From Morella rubra (taxonomy: Eukaryota; Streptophyta; Magnoliopsida; Fagales; Myricaceae): a DNA stretch of 64,000 nucleotides. A program made the position numbers and the translations under genes. Shown here in pieces: positions 23,242-33,534 of this stretch (position 1 is its first letter; every line of letters begins with the position of its first letter). The notes beneath the pieces were generated by a model. The model made no database searches. It saw nothing but the letters and a program-made list of their open reading frames with translations, and was not told where the DNA came from. The stretch lies in the NCBI GenBank assembly GCA_003952965.2, contig CM025855.1:26393613-26457612 (forward strand). The letters are read 5' to 3'.

Positions 23242-23694
23242 AATCTGAACATTTTTTTTGTATTAAGCTAATGACCTCTACCTCGGAACATTTTTTTGGC
23301 TATATATAATGCTGTAACATGTTTGGATAGAAGGTTCACTTGTAATTACAGCTTTACACCACCTTTTGGTTCTGAACAATTTTTTTTTTTGTATTAAGCC
23401 GAAGATGGATAGTTGGCTTTGTATATGAAAATCGATGTTGACAATGCATGCCCGAGGTTGTGGTATTTGCCACTTTCCTGTTTACAGTTGTGCTAATTTT
23501 ATAGAGTCAAGTGTTGTATTGATTTGATAGTTGGTTTTTATATTTTTAATTCAGTGGATGCTGTAGGTTGTGGTATTTCCCACTTGCTTGTGAACAATTG
23601 TGCTACTTTTGTGATTTATGCACATATTTTTTTATTCAAGATATTGGAAAAGACATGGAAATGTGTTTTCATGTGATGGAAGATCTTAAAACAA

Positions 23695-23855
23695 CAACTC
23701 TCATGTGCTGAAAATTGAGCTGAAAAAGGGGTCATTCATGTGTTGAAAATGGACCTGAAAATTGCTCATTGTATCTGCTGAAAATGGACCTGAAAATTGG
23801 TCAGTCATGTGCTGAAAATGGACCTGAAAATTGCTCATTGTATCTGTTGAATTTG
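23695..23855 (+). repeat. Short tandem repeat in MULE
   Basis: Three to four imperfect units built on GTGCTGAAAATGGACCTGAA and CTCATTGTATCTGCTG, lying after the transposase stop and before the GRF gene end. Confidence 0.75.
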
Positions 23856-24124
23856 TATCACAAAAACAGTCTCCTCAAAAGCAACATAACTAAACAGATT
23901 CCAACCTCAATCCGCCGAATTCCAAATAGACTCCATTCAACCATAAAAGTGAACAAATTCCAATTACAAAGTCTCACAACAGAAACTAAACACAGGATTA
24001 AAGTACAATGGGTTTTGCCTTACAAACTGGTCATCGTCAGAAAACATTACATCCAAACCATTGTCCTATAACCTACGACCATACACAAGTTATCCTATTA
24101 AACAGACCCATACACAGATGCACA

Positions 24125-26009
24125 CTACTTACACATGTATAAACCTATTCTAATAGTAAGAACACAGGACCCAACCATACAATATGTCTTACGCTTCTCC
24201 TTGTCCTTAAATTTTTGTGCTTCATCTTCCAACTTCTTCACCTTCTTGAGGATTGGAGGAAAAAACTGTTGACCGCGTGGACAAGTTGGTGGATCAACCC
24301 ACTGGAAGAAATTGCAATCCTTCTTCTGAAAAAAATAATGACAACCATCAATCATAATTGGAACAGAAATTTACATTATACTTGGAACATAAATCAATCA
24401 TGGTATAAAAACTGGCATCAATCATACTTGGGGTTACTTTTCCTCAGTTTAAAAATCCAATGCAAAGGTTGCTACTTGGGGTCACAAATTTTTTCCCATT
24501 CTACAAGGTTCCATTGCACCACTAGGTTCTAGAGTGAAATATGAGTAGTTACAAAGAATGTTAACGAAGGAAAAGTAAAGCATTCACATGTACAAGAAGT
24601 TGCATAGAAAGAAAACCGTTAACATTTCTATAGTGAAAAAAAGAAAATAAAAGGAATAAATAAAGAAAAAGGGCTTCCAAACAAATGCCCCATTTCCCTT
24701 TCCTCCTGCCTCCATACCCTGATACGATACCCTTGCTATTGGCAGCTAAGTTGGGTACAATCACTAGCAAAACAAAACAAAAAAAAACCTTTTAATATAA
24801 CAAGCCATGAGGTTTCATTCCTCTGTTTTCTCACAGTCCAAACAGATAGTAGTAAAGTTACTGTTTTTCATTACCTTTAATGCAAGGAATATGATTCCTT
24901 ATATTGGTAAGTTTGATTTTTCCCCATTTTGATTTATTGCAAAAACTCATATGATAGCTCTTGTTATAGGCATTGGCTTACTAACTTCCTCAACTGTAGT
25001 ATAACAGATGCAAATAAAGGTTTTACACAGAAGGAGACAAAACAAATATATATGGAGATGTAACTTGTAATAAGTCATCTTGTAAGAAGAATCATTGATC
25101 ACAAATTTACAATCTTCATTATGTACTCTAATCTCCATGATCATCTTCTTTGCATTTAAATTGAAACTAAATTATTGTAGGAACTTTAGTAGGGATGACC
25201 ATCAAAGTCATCATCAATGATGGACATAATCAAAGGGGGTTTAAAGAAGAGGTGGAGGACTCAGCAAGTCTGTCATATTTATTACTGATAACCAACAACC
25301 AACAACAAGCAAAGAAATATAAGAGTCCACACATAATCCAATTACCGAATAGAAATCAGGATTCTCAGGTATTTCCAACATAAAAAAGAAAACACCTATG
25401 GAATATCCCACAATTATATGTGCGACTGATACATGTCAAACTATGCATTGTCTGCTAAAGGTTGAATATCGATTTTACAACATTCATTGGCACTTTTAGG
25501 ACGACTATGAAATCAGTACACAAATGGACTTCATATATATATCAAAATCTTAGACTCCAAGTAGATTGTTTAGAGCACTTCAATACACCCATTTATTTGT
25601 AATCAAAGACGGTCTTTCTCTGTTAAAGAAATTCCACTTGACAAACTATCAATATTGGTTAATTATTTATTAATAGCTTACTATAATCGACAATCTTCTC
25701 CCAAACGGGTACTTATACTCAAATTATAACAACTATCAATATTGGTTAAATCGACACCTAAACAAAATATAACGAACTTACAGTATCCCCGCTATTCATG
25801 AGACAGCCATAAAATTGGCGTTCCGGGTTACTATCTGTCAAAGAAGTACACAGGCGTGCGGGAAGATCACAGCCACAAATCACAGCGTTGGGTTGTTGAC
25901 CACCGCTGCACTTGGAGACAAATCCACGTTGGGAGACTCCAGATCGGCGGGAGGAGGATTGGAAATCTGAGTACATTTCGTTTGGGGAGAGAAATCTAGG
26001 TTGATCCAA
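24125..26009 (-). CDS. GRF zinc-finger protein carried by the MULE
   Basis: Small protein with a GRF-type zinc finger, a family that binds single-stranded or structured nucleic acid in better-known members. Exon 1 is 26009-25782, exon 2 is 24325-24125, both on the minus strand. The donor is GTAAGT, the acceptor is TTTTTTTCAG, the phase is 0, and the product has 142 residues. Exon 1 ends with the first half of the finger (CGCDLPARLCTS, NPERQFYGC). Exon 2 completes it (KKDCNFFQWVDPPTC) and adds a basic coiled-coil-like tail (LKKVKKLEDEAQKFKDKEKR). The frame has no internal stop, unlike the transposase beside it. It lies wholly within the element and diverges from the opposite TIR, like mudrB in maize MuDR but unrelated in sequence. 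Expression is not known. Confidence 0.75.
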
Positions 26010-26142
26010 CGAAAGACGCAGAGGGAGAGAAATGTTTGTGCTCGAACGAATTCAAGTGGCGGGGAGGCAAAATTTGGGGGGAAATTTTTTTTAGGGTTCG
26101 GGAACAAAACTAGAGCAATTGGAGGGAAATTGGGGGGAGTAG

Positions 26143-26503
26143 GCCACACAGGTGTTTTACCGTGTTTCTTTTTTTGCACCAAGAGGAACAGCGCCGTTCC
26201 TCTCATTTTGTCATTACAGGTTTTTTAAAAAAAATTACATGGAGAATAGATGCTTGCATAGTGTCTAGTTGGCATCTAACTTGGACATTGTGGGGCCCAA
26301 TGACACGTGGCAAAAATTTAAAAGTGCAGATGTGTGAGAGACATGCCACGTCACCTTGTATCGTTAAGTTTTTAAACAGATTCAAATGGAGGGGCATTTT
26401 TTAAATCAAGGGGTTACCTTAGGGCTATGAAACAAACTTTTATTACGTCAGGGACATTTTTGTAAAATAAAAATACTACATAGATATGTGGTGCATTTAA
26501 GCC
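26143..26503 (-). repeat. Right TIR of the MULE
   Basis: Inverted partner of 18771-19133. The GRF zinc-finger gene starts just inside it and reads inward, so the TIR probably holds its promoter. Confidence 0.95.
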
Positions 26504-27232
26504 TGAAAAATACCTTATCTTTAGCTGTTGTCGGCATTTTTGTGGGTGATGTAATAGTCCATTGTTCAGCGGGATGAAGTCGGGGGGCCGAATTACATAC
26601 CAAAAAAAACATATTTGAAGCCCATAAACAGTACACAAACATGGGCTGGAGACCTACAATCAAATAAGCCCATAACAGGAGAAACTGAACTTTGTTTCTC
26701 CAGTCTGCTATTTCCTCAAGGGCATATATCTACTAGGCACGCGTCTGTCTTCTCGGCCCGTTCCTCGTGCCAGCTTTCTCAAAGCTCAACTCTGACCGTA
26801 CATGGGTGATGGGGTGTACTTCTTCCCATTTCATGTGAGAGAAAATAAAAGAAGAAAAACCCAGGCTACACCTTAAGGCTTGGGTCCTTGAGTGACAGCT
26901 GGAGTCCTTGAGAGTTTGGTGAACATTCAGGACTATTTAATTGCCGAAGCTTCTGCGCACCTTGAATTAAACACATACATCATGGTCAGAGCCTTAGAGG
27001 ACTTGACGGGGGGACAAATGCTGCAGAATCATTTGTTGGGGGTGACATAAGTACCGTGTTATGTATTCAGCAAAAAAAAAAAAAAGTGCCGTGTTATGAT
27101 TGCCATTCCAACGTCTACGTTGGGGTTGAATATGGCTACAAAAGCATATTCTTTTGGTCTTGGTCAGAGAACGCTTTAACCCAGATGGATATTTCGGGGA
27201 AATGTAGCACCAGCCCTACAGCTGAAACTTGC

Positions 27233-27619
27233 GGGACGTTGGTTTTGTAAAAAATTATAAGATGTTTAGTATTTTTAATAAAATTATGAATATTTATGTA
27301 GATTAAAATTTTATATATTTTTGTATAATATTTGGTAAAAGGTTTTAAAGATATTTAATTTTTGTTAGAGATGGTAAAAAGATATAGATAGATATGATTT
27401 GATGTAATTGTTTAATAAAATAAATATTAGAGTTAGGTAAAAAAATATTAAAAAAAAGATTTGTTATAATTTTTTTGAAAATATATTAGAATTTGTGTTA
27501 AAAGTTGTTGAAAATTTTGTAAAGTATTGGTATTTGTGTATGAATTCTCGAGATTTTGGATATTCATTTTATAAATTTTGTTGAATATATTTGTATTCTA
27601 TAATAATTTTGCATATGCC
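27233..27619 (-). mobile_element. AT-rich MITE in promoter of chitinase B
   Basis: Starts GGGACGTTGGTTTTGTAAAA and ends in an inverted-like GCATATGCC. Copy A lacks it at about 11871. It resembles, in inverse orientation, the elements at 30097-30478 and 30617-31065 (shared GTATTGGTATTTGTGTATGA). About 385 bp upstream of the ATG. Confidence 0.75.
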
Positions 27620-27900
27620 GGATGCACTACCAATTACTCCCTACTCCCCTTATTTTTATTTTTCAGTATTTTCTTCATTTTTCTTGACTCGGCACCGTAC
27701 CGAGATCAAGCCAAAATCAAGTGGGGCGCTACGATAACGAGTTTCATCCGCAAGATAAGGCATGACATATGGTAATTAACATTCTCCATTAGAATTTGGA
27801 AGAGCAATATTTTTCGAAACAACATGGACTAGATCTGCATTCGGTGCTGGAAAATAATAAGTCAAGCTCAGTCAACCCATTTTGGCATTTTGAATAGAAC

Positions 27901-27911
27901 GGTCAAGTCAA
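27901..27911 (-). promoter_or_regulatory. Paired W-box cores, chitinase B
   Basis: The same TTGAC pair as in copy A, retained despite the upstream insertion. Function inferred. Confidence 0.4.
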
Positions 27912-27937
27912 GGGAAGAAACCATTACCCGAACCTGC

Positions 27938-27946
27938 TATATATAA
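27938..27946 (+). promoter_or_regulatory. TATA box of chitinase B
   Basis: TATATATAA about 57 bp upstream of the ATG, aligned with that of copy A. Confidence 0.6.
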
Positions 27947-28002
27947 CCCCCCATTCTCTTCACAAAACCAGATCGGGTCCATACACACTATCATAGATAA
28001 AA

Positions 28003-29266
28003 ATGAAGCTCTATTCTTTGCTTGTCTTCTTGGCTCTCTTGCTAGGAGCCTCATCAGAACAATGTGGAAAACAAGCCGGCGGTGCTGTGTGTCCAAATGG
28101 GCTATGTTGTAGCGAATTTGGGTGGTGTGGCAGCACAACAGAGTATTGTGGGGGTAACTGCCAGAGCCAATGTGGCGGTACTGGTGGAACCCCTACCCCT
28201 ACCCCCTCCAACCCAACCCCGACACCTACTCCCAGTGGCGGAGGCGAAGTTGGCAGCATCATTAGCTCATCTCTTTTTGACCAAATGCTCAAACATCGGA
28301 ACGATGGGCAATGTGAAAGCAACGGATTCTACACTTACAATGCCTTCCTCGCTGCTGCAAGCTCTTTTGGCGGCTTTGGCACCACTGGGGATGATACTAT
28401 ACGTAAAAGGGAGATTGCAGCTTTCTTGGGTCAAACCTCCCATGAGACCACAGGTGAGTTAGCTTCAGTATATACAGAAGTTTCTTAAGATGAACTTATG
28501 ATGAAAATCACCGGCAATCAGTCTGCAATTTATTTTGTTGGGTTGAATAAATTTAACAGCAACAGACGATATTATTTTGTGTAGGAGGGTGGGCAAGTGC
28601 ACCAGATGGCCCATATGCGTGGGGATACTGCTTTATCACGCAAAAAGAGAAGGCAGACAATTGTGAGTTCAGCACCGAATGGCCATGCGCTCCTGGAAAA
28701 CAATACTATGGCCGGGGACCCATTCAACTCACTCAGTAAGTCTCTAGACAACATCTGTGGTGTCGAAATTAAGAGGCAGTGCCGCAGTATATTGAATAAT
28801 TTGATTTTGCAGTGCTTTTGTTCGTATAATAAGTGTTAGAACAAAGACTTGGAAGTTTTATGCTAACTTGGATTGTTTCGTGTACCTTGCCAGCAACTAC
28901 AACTACGGGCCAGCAGGTAAAGCCATTAGAGCTGATCTCCTAGCGAATCCCGACCTGGTGGCCTCAGATGCGACCATATCGTTCAAGACAGCAATATGGT
29001 TTTGGATGACCCCGCAAGGAAACAAGCCATCCAGCCACGATGTCATCACTGGTAAATGGACACCGTCCGCTGCGGACACTGCAGCTGGTCGTGTCCCCGG
29101 CTACGGTGTCATCACCAACATAATCAACGGCGGGGAGGAATGTGGGGATAGTCCCAATCATGATAAAGTGGCTGATAGGATCGGATTCTATAAGACGTAC
29201 TGTGACTTACTGGGAGTAAGCTACGGGGACAACTTGGATTGCAACAATCAGAAGTCTTTTGCCTAA
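28003..29266 (+). CDS. Class I chitinase (GH19) B, second catalytic Glu replaced
   Basis: Recent duplicate of chitinase A. Exons 28003-28453, 28585-28735 and 28894-29266 give 324 residues; frame and splice sites are intact. Signal peptide, hevein domain and hinge are almost the same as in A. Glu148 (SHETTG) is kept, but residue 170, the general-base position, is Gln (CAA at 28641-28643) where A has Glu (GAA at 12885-12887). Other changes fall at conserved places: [24 protein letters not shown] for ECGHGPDDR, and FYKTYC. It may be a chitin-binding protein with little or no hydrolysis, or Glu172 two residues on may partly replace the lost acid. It ends NQKSFA without a vacuolar tail. Confidence 0.93.
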
Positions 29267-29320
29267 ACTGCTACAGAGGCATGGTCCATGGATTAATTCT
29301 ATAAACTAAATAAATCATGT

Positions 29321-29436
29321 CGGCTTCTTTTCTAGTTTTTGCTTACCCGAGCATATCCGGTCTTGTGACATGGGCGTTGGTTATGTGGTGCTTTTGGTGT
29401 TTTAATATAGATGTTTATTCGGCCAAAAAAAAAAAA
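29321..29436 (+). mobile_element. 5'-truncated LINE 3' end with poly-A
   Basis: Short LINE end whose frame reads PEHIRSCDMG, matching PEHIRRCDMH in the LINE ending at 5846, followed by a 3' UTR and an A-run. Flanked by an 18-bp target duplication, AAACTAAATAAATCATGT (29303-29320) and 29437-29454 with one mismatch. It lies 55 bp after the chitinase B stop and is absent from copy A. Confidence 0.9.
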
Positions 29437-30096
29437 AAACTAAATAAATTATGTTTAGCTACGTACGATAAGGGGAGCTATATGTAATTGGAGATTTTCT
29501 TTTCCAATAAGAACTTTCTGATCACAGATATCATAAATAGATTATAGCAGCTTGGCTAAACTACGACTAAATTATATATTGATCATCAGTTCATAATGTG
29601 TATTTCTTCATTTGACAGTCCAAAAACAACTTTATGCAAGTAAATACAAGAATTACACGCCAAAAACCAACTTGATAAGTCCGGTATCTTTGAATATTCT
29701 TCGAATAAGTCCGGGCATATCCTGGAACTAATTTTATAAAACTAATAAGATAAAATTCGAACTTACTCTTGTCACTGGAATTGATGGGTGTCCCGTCCCG
29801 AGTAGATTTGTTATTTTTAAGTAAAAAAGAGAGGGTTAGTAACAGTTTAGCAATATGATTATAGAACCGTTTCAATTAATCTCAACTCATCTATTAAATC
29901 TAAGATTAAGCTTTACTTTAACAACCGTTTCAATTTATATCTACTCAGAAATACTCATCTCGAACCTAATGAATCAGTAGTTAATACTAATTGGGCTACA
30001 AGCCTCATATCGTCCTGGAAGATTATTTTCATATGACGGACCAGTTTACAAAGTCCAGTGTGTAATAGTGATGGACCATGGCATGGGGGTAGTATA

Positions 30097-30478
30097 GGAC
30101 ATGTTTGTTTGTAAAAATATTCTAGAATACAATAGGATTTAACAAATGTATAAAACTAACATATAAAGTCTCAAAAATTCATACACAAACACCAATATTT
30201 TTTTAAACAATCTCTAACAACTTATTATACAAATTTCAATACCTTTTAAAAAAAATTATAACAAATATTCTCTCACATACTTTTTCACCTAACTCCAATA
30301 TTTTTTTATTAAACAATTACATCAATTCATCTCTCTCTACAACTTTTTACAAACTCCAACAAAAGTTAAATATCTTTAAAACTTTTCACCACTCTTACAC
30401 AAAAACCTATAAAATTCCAATCTACATAAATATTACAATTCTATCAAAATCCTAAAAATCTTTACAAAACAAACATCC
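30097..30478 (+). mobile_element. AT-rich MITE, copy 2
   Basis: Begins GGACATGTTTGTTTGTAAAA and ends TTTACAAAACAAACATCC (inverted ends). Same family as 27233-27619 and 30617-31065. Confidence 0.75.
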
Positions 30479-30616
30479 TCGAAGTTTCCCAAAATAAACC
30501 ACACATGTTTAGCTACGCCACTCTTTTCTTCCTATTCCTATCGTATTTTCCCGAATATAGTTCGTTTTTGAGATCGGGACTTGGAAGCCATTAATCCACA
30601 AAAAAGAAGAATCTAA

Positions 30617-31065
30617 GGGCATGTTTGTTTGCAAAAGTATTATAAAATACAAATGTATTTAACAAAATTTACAAAACGAACATCCAAAATCTTAAAAATT
30701 TATACACAAACACCAATACCTTTTACACAATCTCCAACAACTTTTTACACAAACTTCAACATCTTTTCAAAAAAAAAATTATAACAAATCTTCATTTCTA
30801 TACTTTTTCACCTAACTCAATACTTTTTTATTAAATAATTATATTAAATCATCTCTCTACATATTTTTACAAACTCTAACAAAAATTAAATATCTTTAAA
30901 AAATTTTATCAATTTTTATACAAAAACTTATAAAACTCGAATCTACGTAAATATTCACAATTATATCAATTATATCAAAATTCTAAAAAATTTAAATATT
31001 CACAATTATATCAATTATATCAAAATTCTAAAAAATTTACAATTTTTTACCAAACCAACGTTCCC
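30617..31065 (+). mobile_element. AT-rich MITE, copy 3
   Basis: Begins GGGCATGTTTGTTTGCAAAA and ends CCAAACCAACGTTCCC. TAA before and TGA after could be a 3-bp target duplication of the Harbinger type. It contains an internal repeat of an ATTCACAATTATATC unit near 30955 and 31000. Ends about 215 bp upstream of the MORF1 start. Confidence 0.75.
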
Positions 31066-31281
31066 TGAGTCCAAATGTACAACTCATTCAAGACGGTCCC
31101 TTTTTGTTTTTTTGGGGTAAGTTACACCACAGCCTTCATCACGAGTGTCTCGGTGTCTCCCTCCCTCGTTTCTCTCACTCTAGAAACCTCCCCAAAACCC
31201 TCGGAACATTAAACCCTTTCCCCACTGTCTTTTCGTCTCTGTCTCTCAAGTCGCAAGGTACCACTACACGCGGCAGCTGCA

Positions 31282-33534
31282 ATGGCGTTGCACTTTCTCC
31301 GCCTCCGCCGAACCCTAAGCTCTCTCTCCACCCTCCACCGCTCTCTCTCTGCGTTTCCATCAATCCCTGCAATCTGCACTCCGGCTCTACAATCTCCGCT
31401 TCTCCACGGCCCCACTTCCGCATCGTGGCTATCATCGCAACCATTCACTCTTCTCGTTCAATCCCGGCTGTTCAGATCGACGACCCTCGCGCTCCTTTCG
31501 TCCCGCTCAACGTTCAATAGCAACAGCACCGAGGAAATCGGCCCCGATACGATACTGTTCGAAGGGTGCGATTATAACCACTGGCTTTTCGTCATGGATT
31601 TCCCCAAGGACCCCAAGCCCACACCGGAGCAAATGATCCAGACCTACGAGGAAACCTGTGCTAAGGGCCTCAATATTAGGCAACTATTTCTCTTCCTTTC
31701 TGACACAAATGCACCCACTCATCCTTTACAAGATTTCTGCAGAACAAATCACTGGGAAAGTTTGGAATTAGGGTTGAAGAAATGTTAAGCCTAACGACTA
31801 AACTTGCTCAATTGTTTGATACTGTACTTCTTTGAATCCGATTATTCTGTTTGGTTCATAGAAATTGTGAAAAATGAAAGAGAGAAATCTTTCGTGGATA
31901 CTGTACTTCGCGGTTTTGGTGTTTTCTGATTAGATGAGGAATGAAACTTTATTGATGTAAGTAATACTGAAGTATTGGTTTGGCGTCTGAGGAAATTGAG
32001 GGAAGGGGAAGAAATATAGTAAATGAGACGTTACTTAGCAAATAGATGGTAGTTTCTGCTCTCTGCACTTAACTAGTTTTACTATATATTTGTGCACTGC
32101 TCTCATTATAATCAGCAAGACGGACCCTGTTATTTATATTCTGATGCCTGTATGCCAAATCTTCTAGTTTCTTGCTGGAATTTGTAATCTGATTTTCAAA
32201 AATGTATATAAGGTGTTTGGAGCTAGTGATTTGGGGTGATCATACTGATTCCATTGTTGTTATCATTATCAATAATTCGTTCTTGTTCCTGCTTTTCTGT
32301 TATGGTGCAGCTTGGAAGAGGCGAAACAGAAAATTTATGCCTGTAGCACGACAACATATACAGGCTTTCAGGCTGTGATGACAGAAGAAGAGTCGAACAA
32401 GTTTCAGGGTAACTTTGATGTGAATATCACAACTGAAAAAAAATGATAACTTGGACTGATGTTGACTTTCCATTTTGTTTAATCAGGTTTACCTGGAGTT
32501 ATTTTCGTGTTGCCAGATTCTTACATAGATCCAGTAAATAAGGAGTACGGAGGTAGGAGTTTTTCCAGCACGAATGGTTCCTTTTTTCTGAGAGTGATTG
32601 CAGATTGTCAGCTATTCTGTCATGCTATCTTATGTCATGTGTTTTGACTCTGCCTGTAAATTCAATGAGCTGCTCCTTGCATGTGTTTGGGCAATCAATT
32701 TTGACTTAGACCAATGTTCTCTACTTATCAGGAGATAAATACATTAATGGAACAATTATACCGAGGCCACCTCCAGTGCAGTATGGGAGGCAGGGAAGAC
32801 CCCGTGATCGAAGATATGGCCGGGAAGGTACAATGACAAATCAGCAATGGAGACCCTCAAATGATTACCAATTTTCAGGAGATGGAAGGAACTATGGTGC
32901 TCCACAAAACCATCAACCACAGCAGAATTACTCTCCACAAAATCATCAACCACAGCAGAACTACTCTCCGCAAAGCCATCAACCACAGCAGAATTATAGT
33001 CCACTGGGACAGGGAGAAAGAAGAGATCCTATGCCCATGAACAACAGGAATTATGGTCCACCGGGACAAGGAGAAAGAAGAGATCCTATGCCCATGAACA
33101 ACAGGAATTATGGCCCGGGAGGAGTGGACAGTTACCAGTCAGGGAGAGGAGATCCAGTACCTTCATATCAGGGAAGCTACAACCCGGGAATGCAGCCTAA
33201 CTACTCTCCCCAAGACCGAAGGGACTTCCCCGAACGAGATCAGAGTCATTATACACCTCCTGGGCAGGGGAGTTTTACAGGAGTTAACAGGAATTACGGC
33301 CCTTCAGAGGATGGAACTTATGGGCGAGGACCTGGTGGATATCAAGGCCAAGAAACAAATGGATCTTCTGGGCAGGGAGCAAGTTCGGGTTTTGGGCAGA
33401 GTTACTCAGGGCATGGAGAAGGTCAAAGGTTCTCACAAGAGGAGCAGAGGAATTGGCAAGGAGAGCAAAGGAACTATCCACCAAGGGGACAGCCAGGAAG
33501 TGACCAAGTGAGACATTCCCCTTTTGGTAACTAA
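31282..33534 (+). CDS. MORF1: Multiple organellar RNA editing factor 1, mitochondrial
   Basis: Partner of PPR proteins in C-to-U editing of mitochondrial transcripts. Exons 31282-31679, 32311-32408, 32487-32552 and 32732-33534 give 454 residues. Residues 1 to about 80 form a Ser/Arg/Leu-rich mitochondrial transit peptide. The MORF box runs from about 88 to 200 ([59 protein letters not shown]). The long Gly/Gln/Pro/Tyr-rich tail contains tandem units [11 protein letters not shown] (three) and a [16 protein letters not shown] unit (two), and the end [10 protein letters not shown] matches the end of Arabidopsis MORF1. Intron 1 begins GC (ATTAG/GCAACT), a GC-AG intron; frame and family alignment support it and no GT donor fits. 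A fourth-exon read-through is possible. Confidence 0.93.

Larger units (their letters stand above)
18771..26503 (+). mobile_element. Mutator-like element (MULE) with ~360-bp TIRs
   Basis: A 7.73-kb element. The ends GGTTTAAATGCACCACATA (18771) and its inverted partner (ending 26503) are part of terminal inverted repeats of about 360 bp (18771-19133 and 26143-26503). The target duplication is 9 bp, TAAAAAATA (18762-18770) and TGAAAAATA (26504-26512), with one mismatch. The intact sequence TAAAAAATACCTTATC at about 10645 in block copy A is the paralogous empty site. Inside are a mudrA-like gene (plus strand) and a GRF zinc-finger gene (minus strand), each starting near its own TIR. Confidence 0.95.
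26504..30088 (+). repeat. Duplicated chitinase block, copy B, right piece
   Basis: Resumes at the target duplication and follows copy A through the promoter, gene and downstream region to about GGACCATGGCATGGGG. Differences are the AT-rich insertion 27233-27619, the LINE fragment 29321-29436 and several small indels. Confidence 0.9.

Noticed and set aside
23695..23855. Possible CRISPR-like array
   Set aside because: Imperfect adjacent repeats in a plant transposon; no unique spacers.
31104..31520. 138-codon frame overlapping the MORF1 start
   Set aside because: Different frame from the MORF1 transit peptide; starts in the leader; composition is CT-rich shadow.
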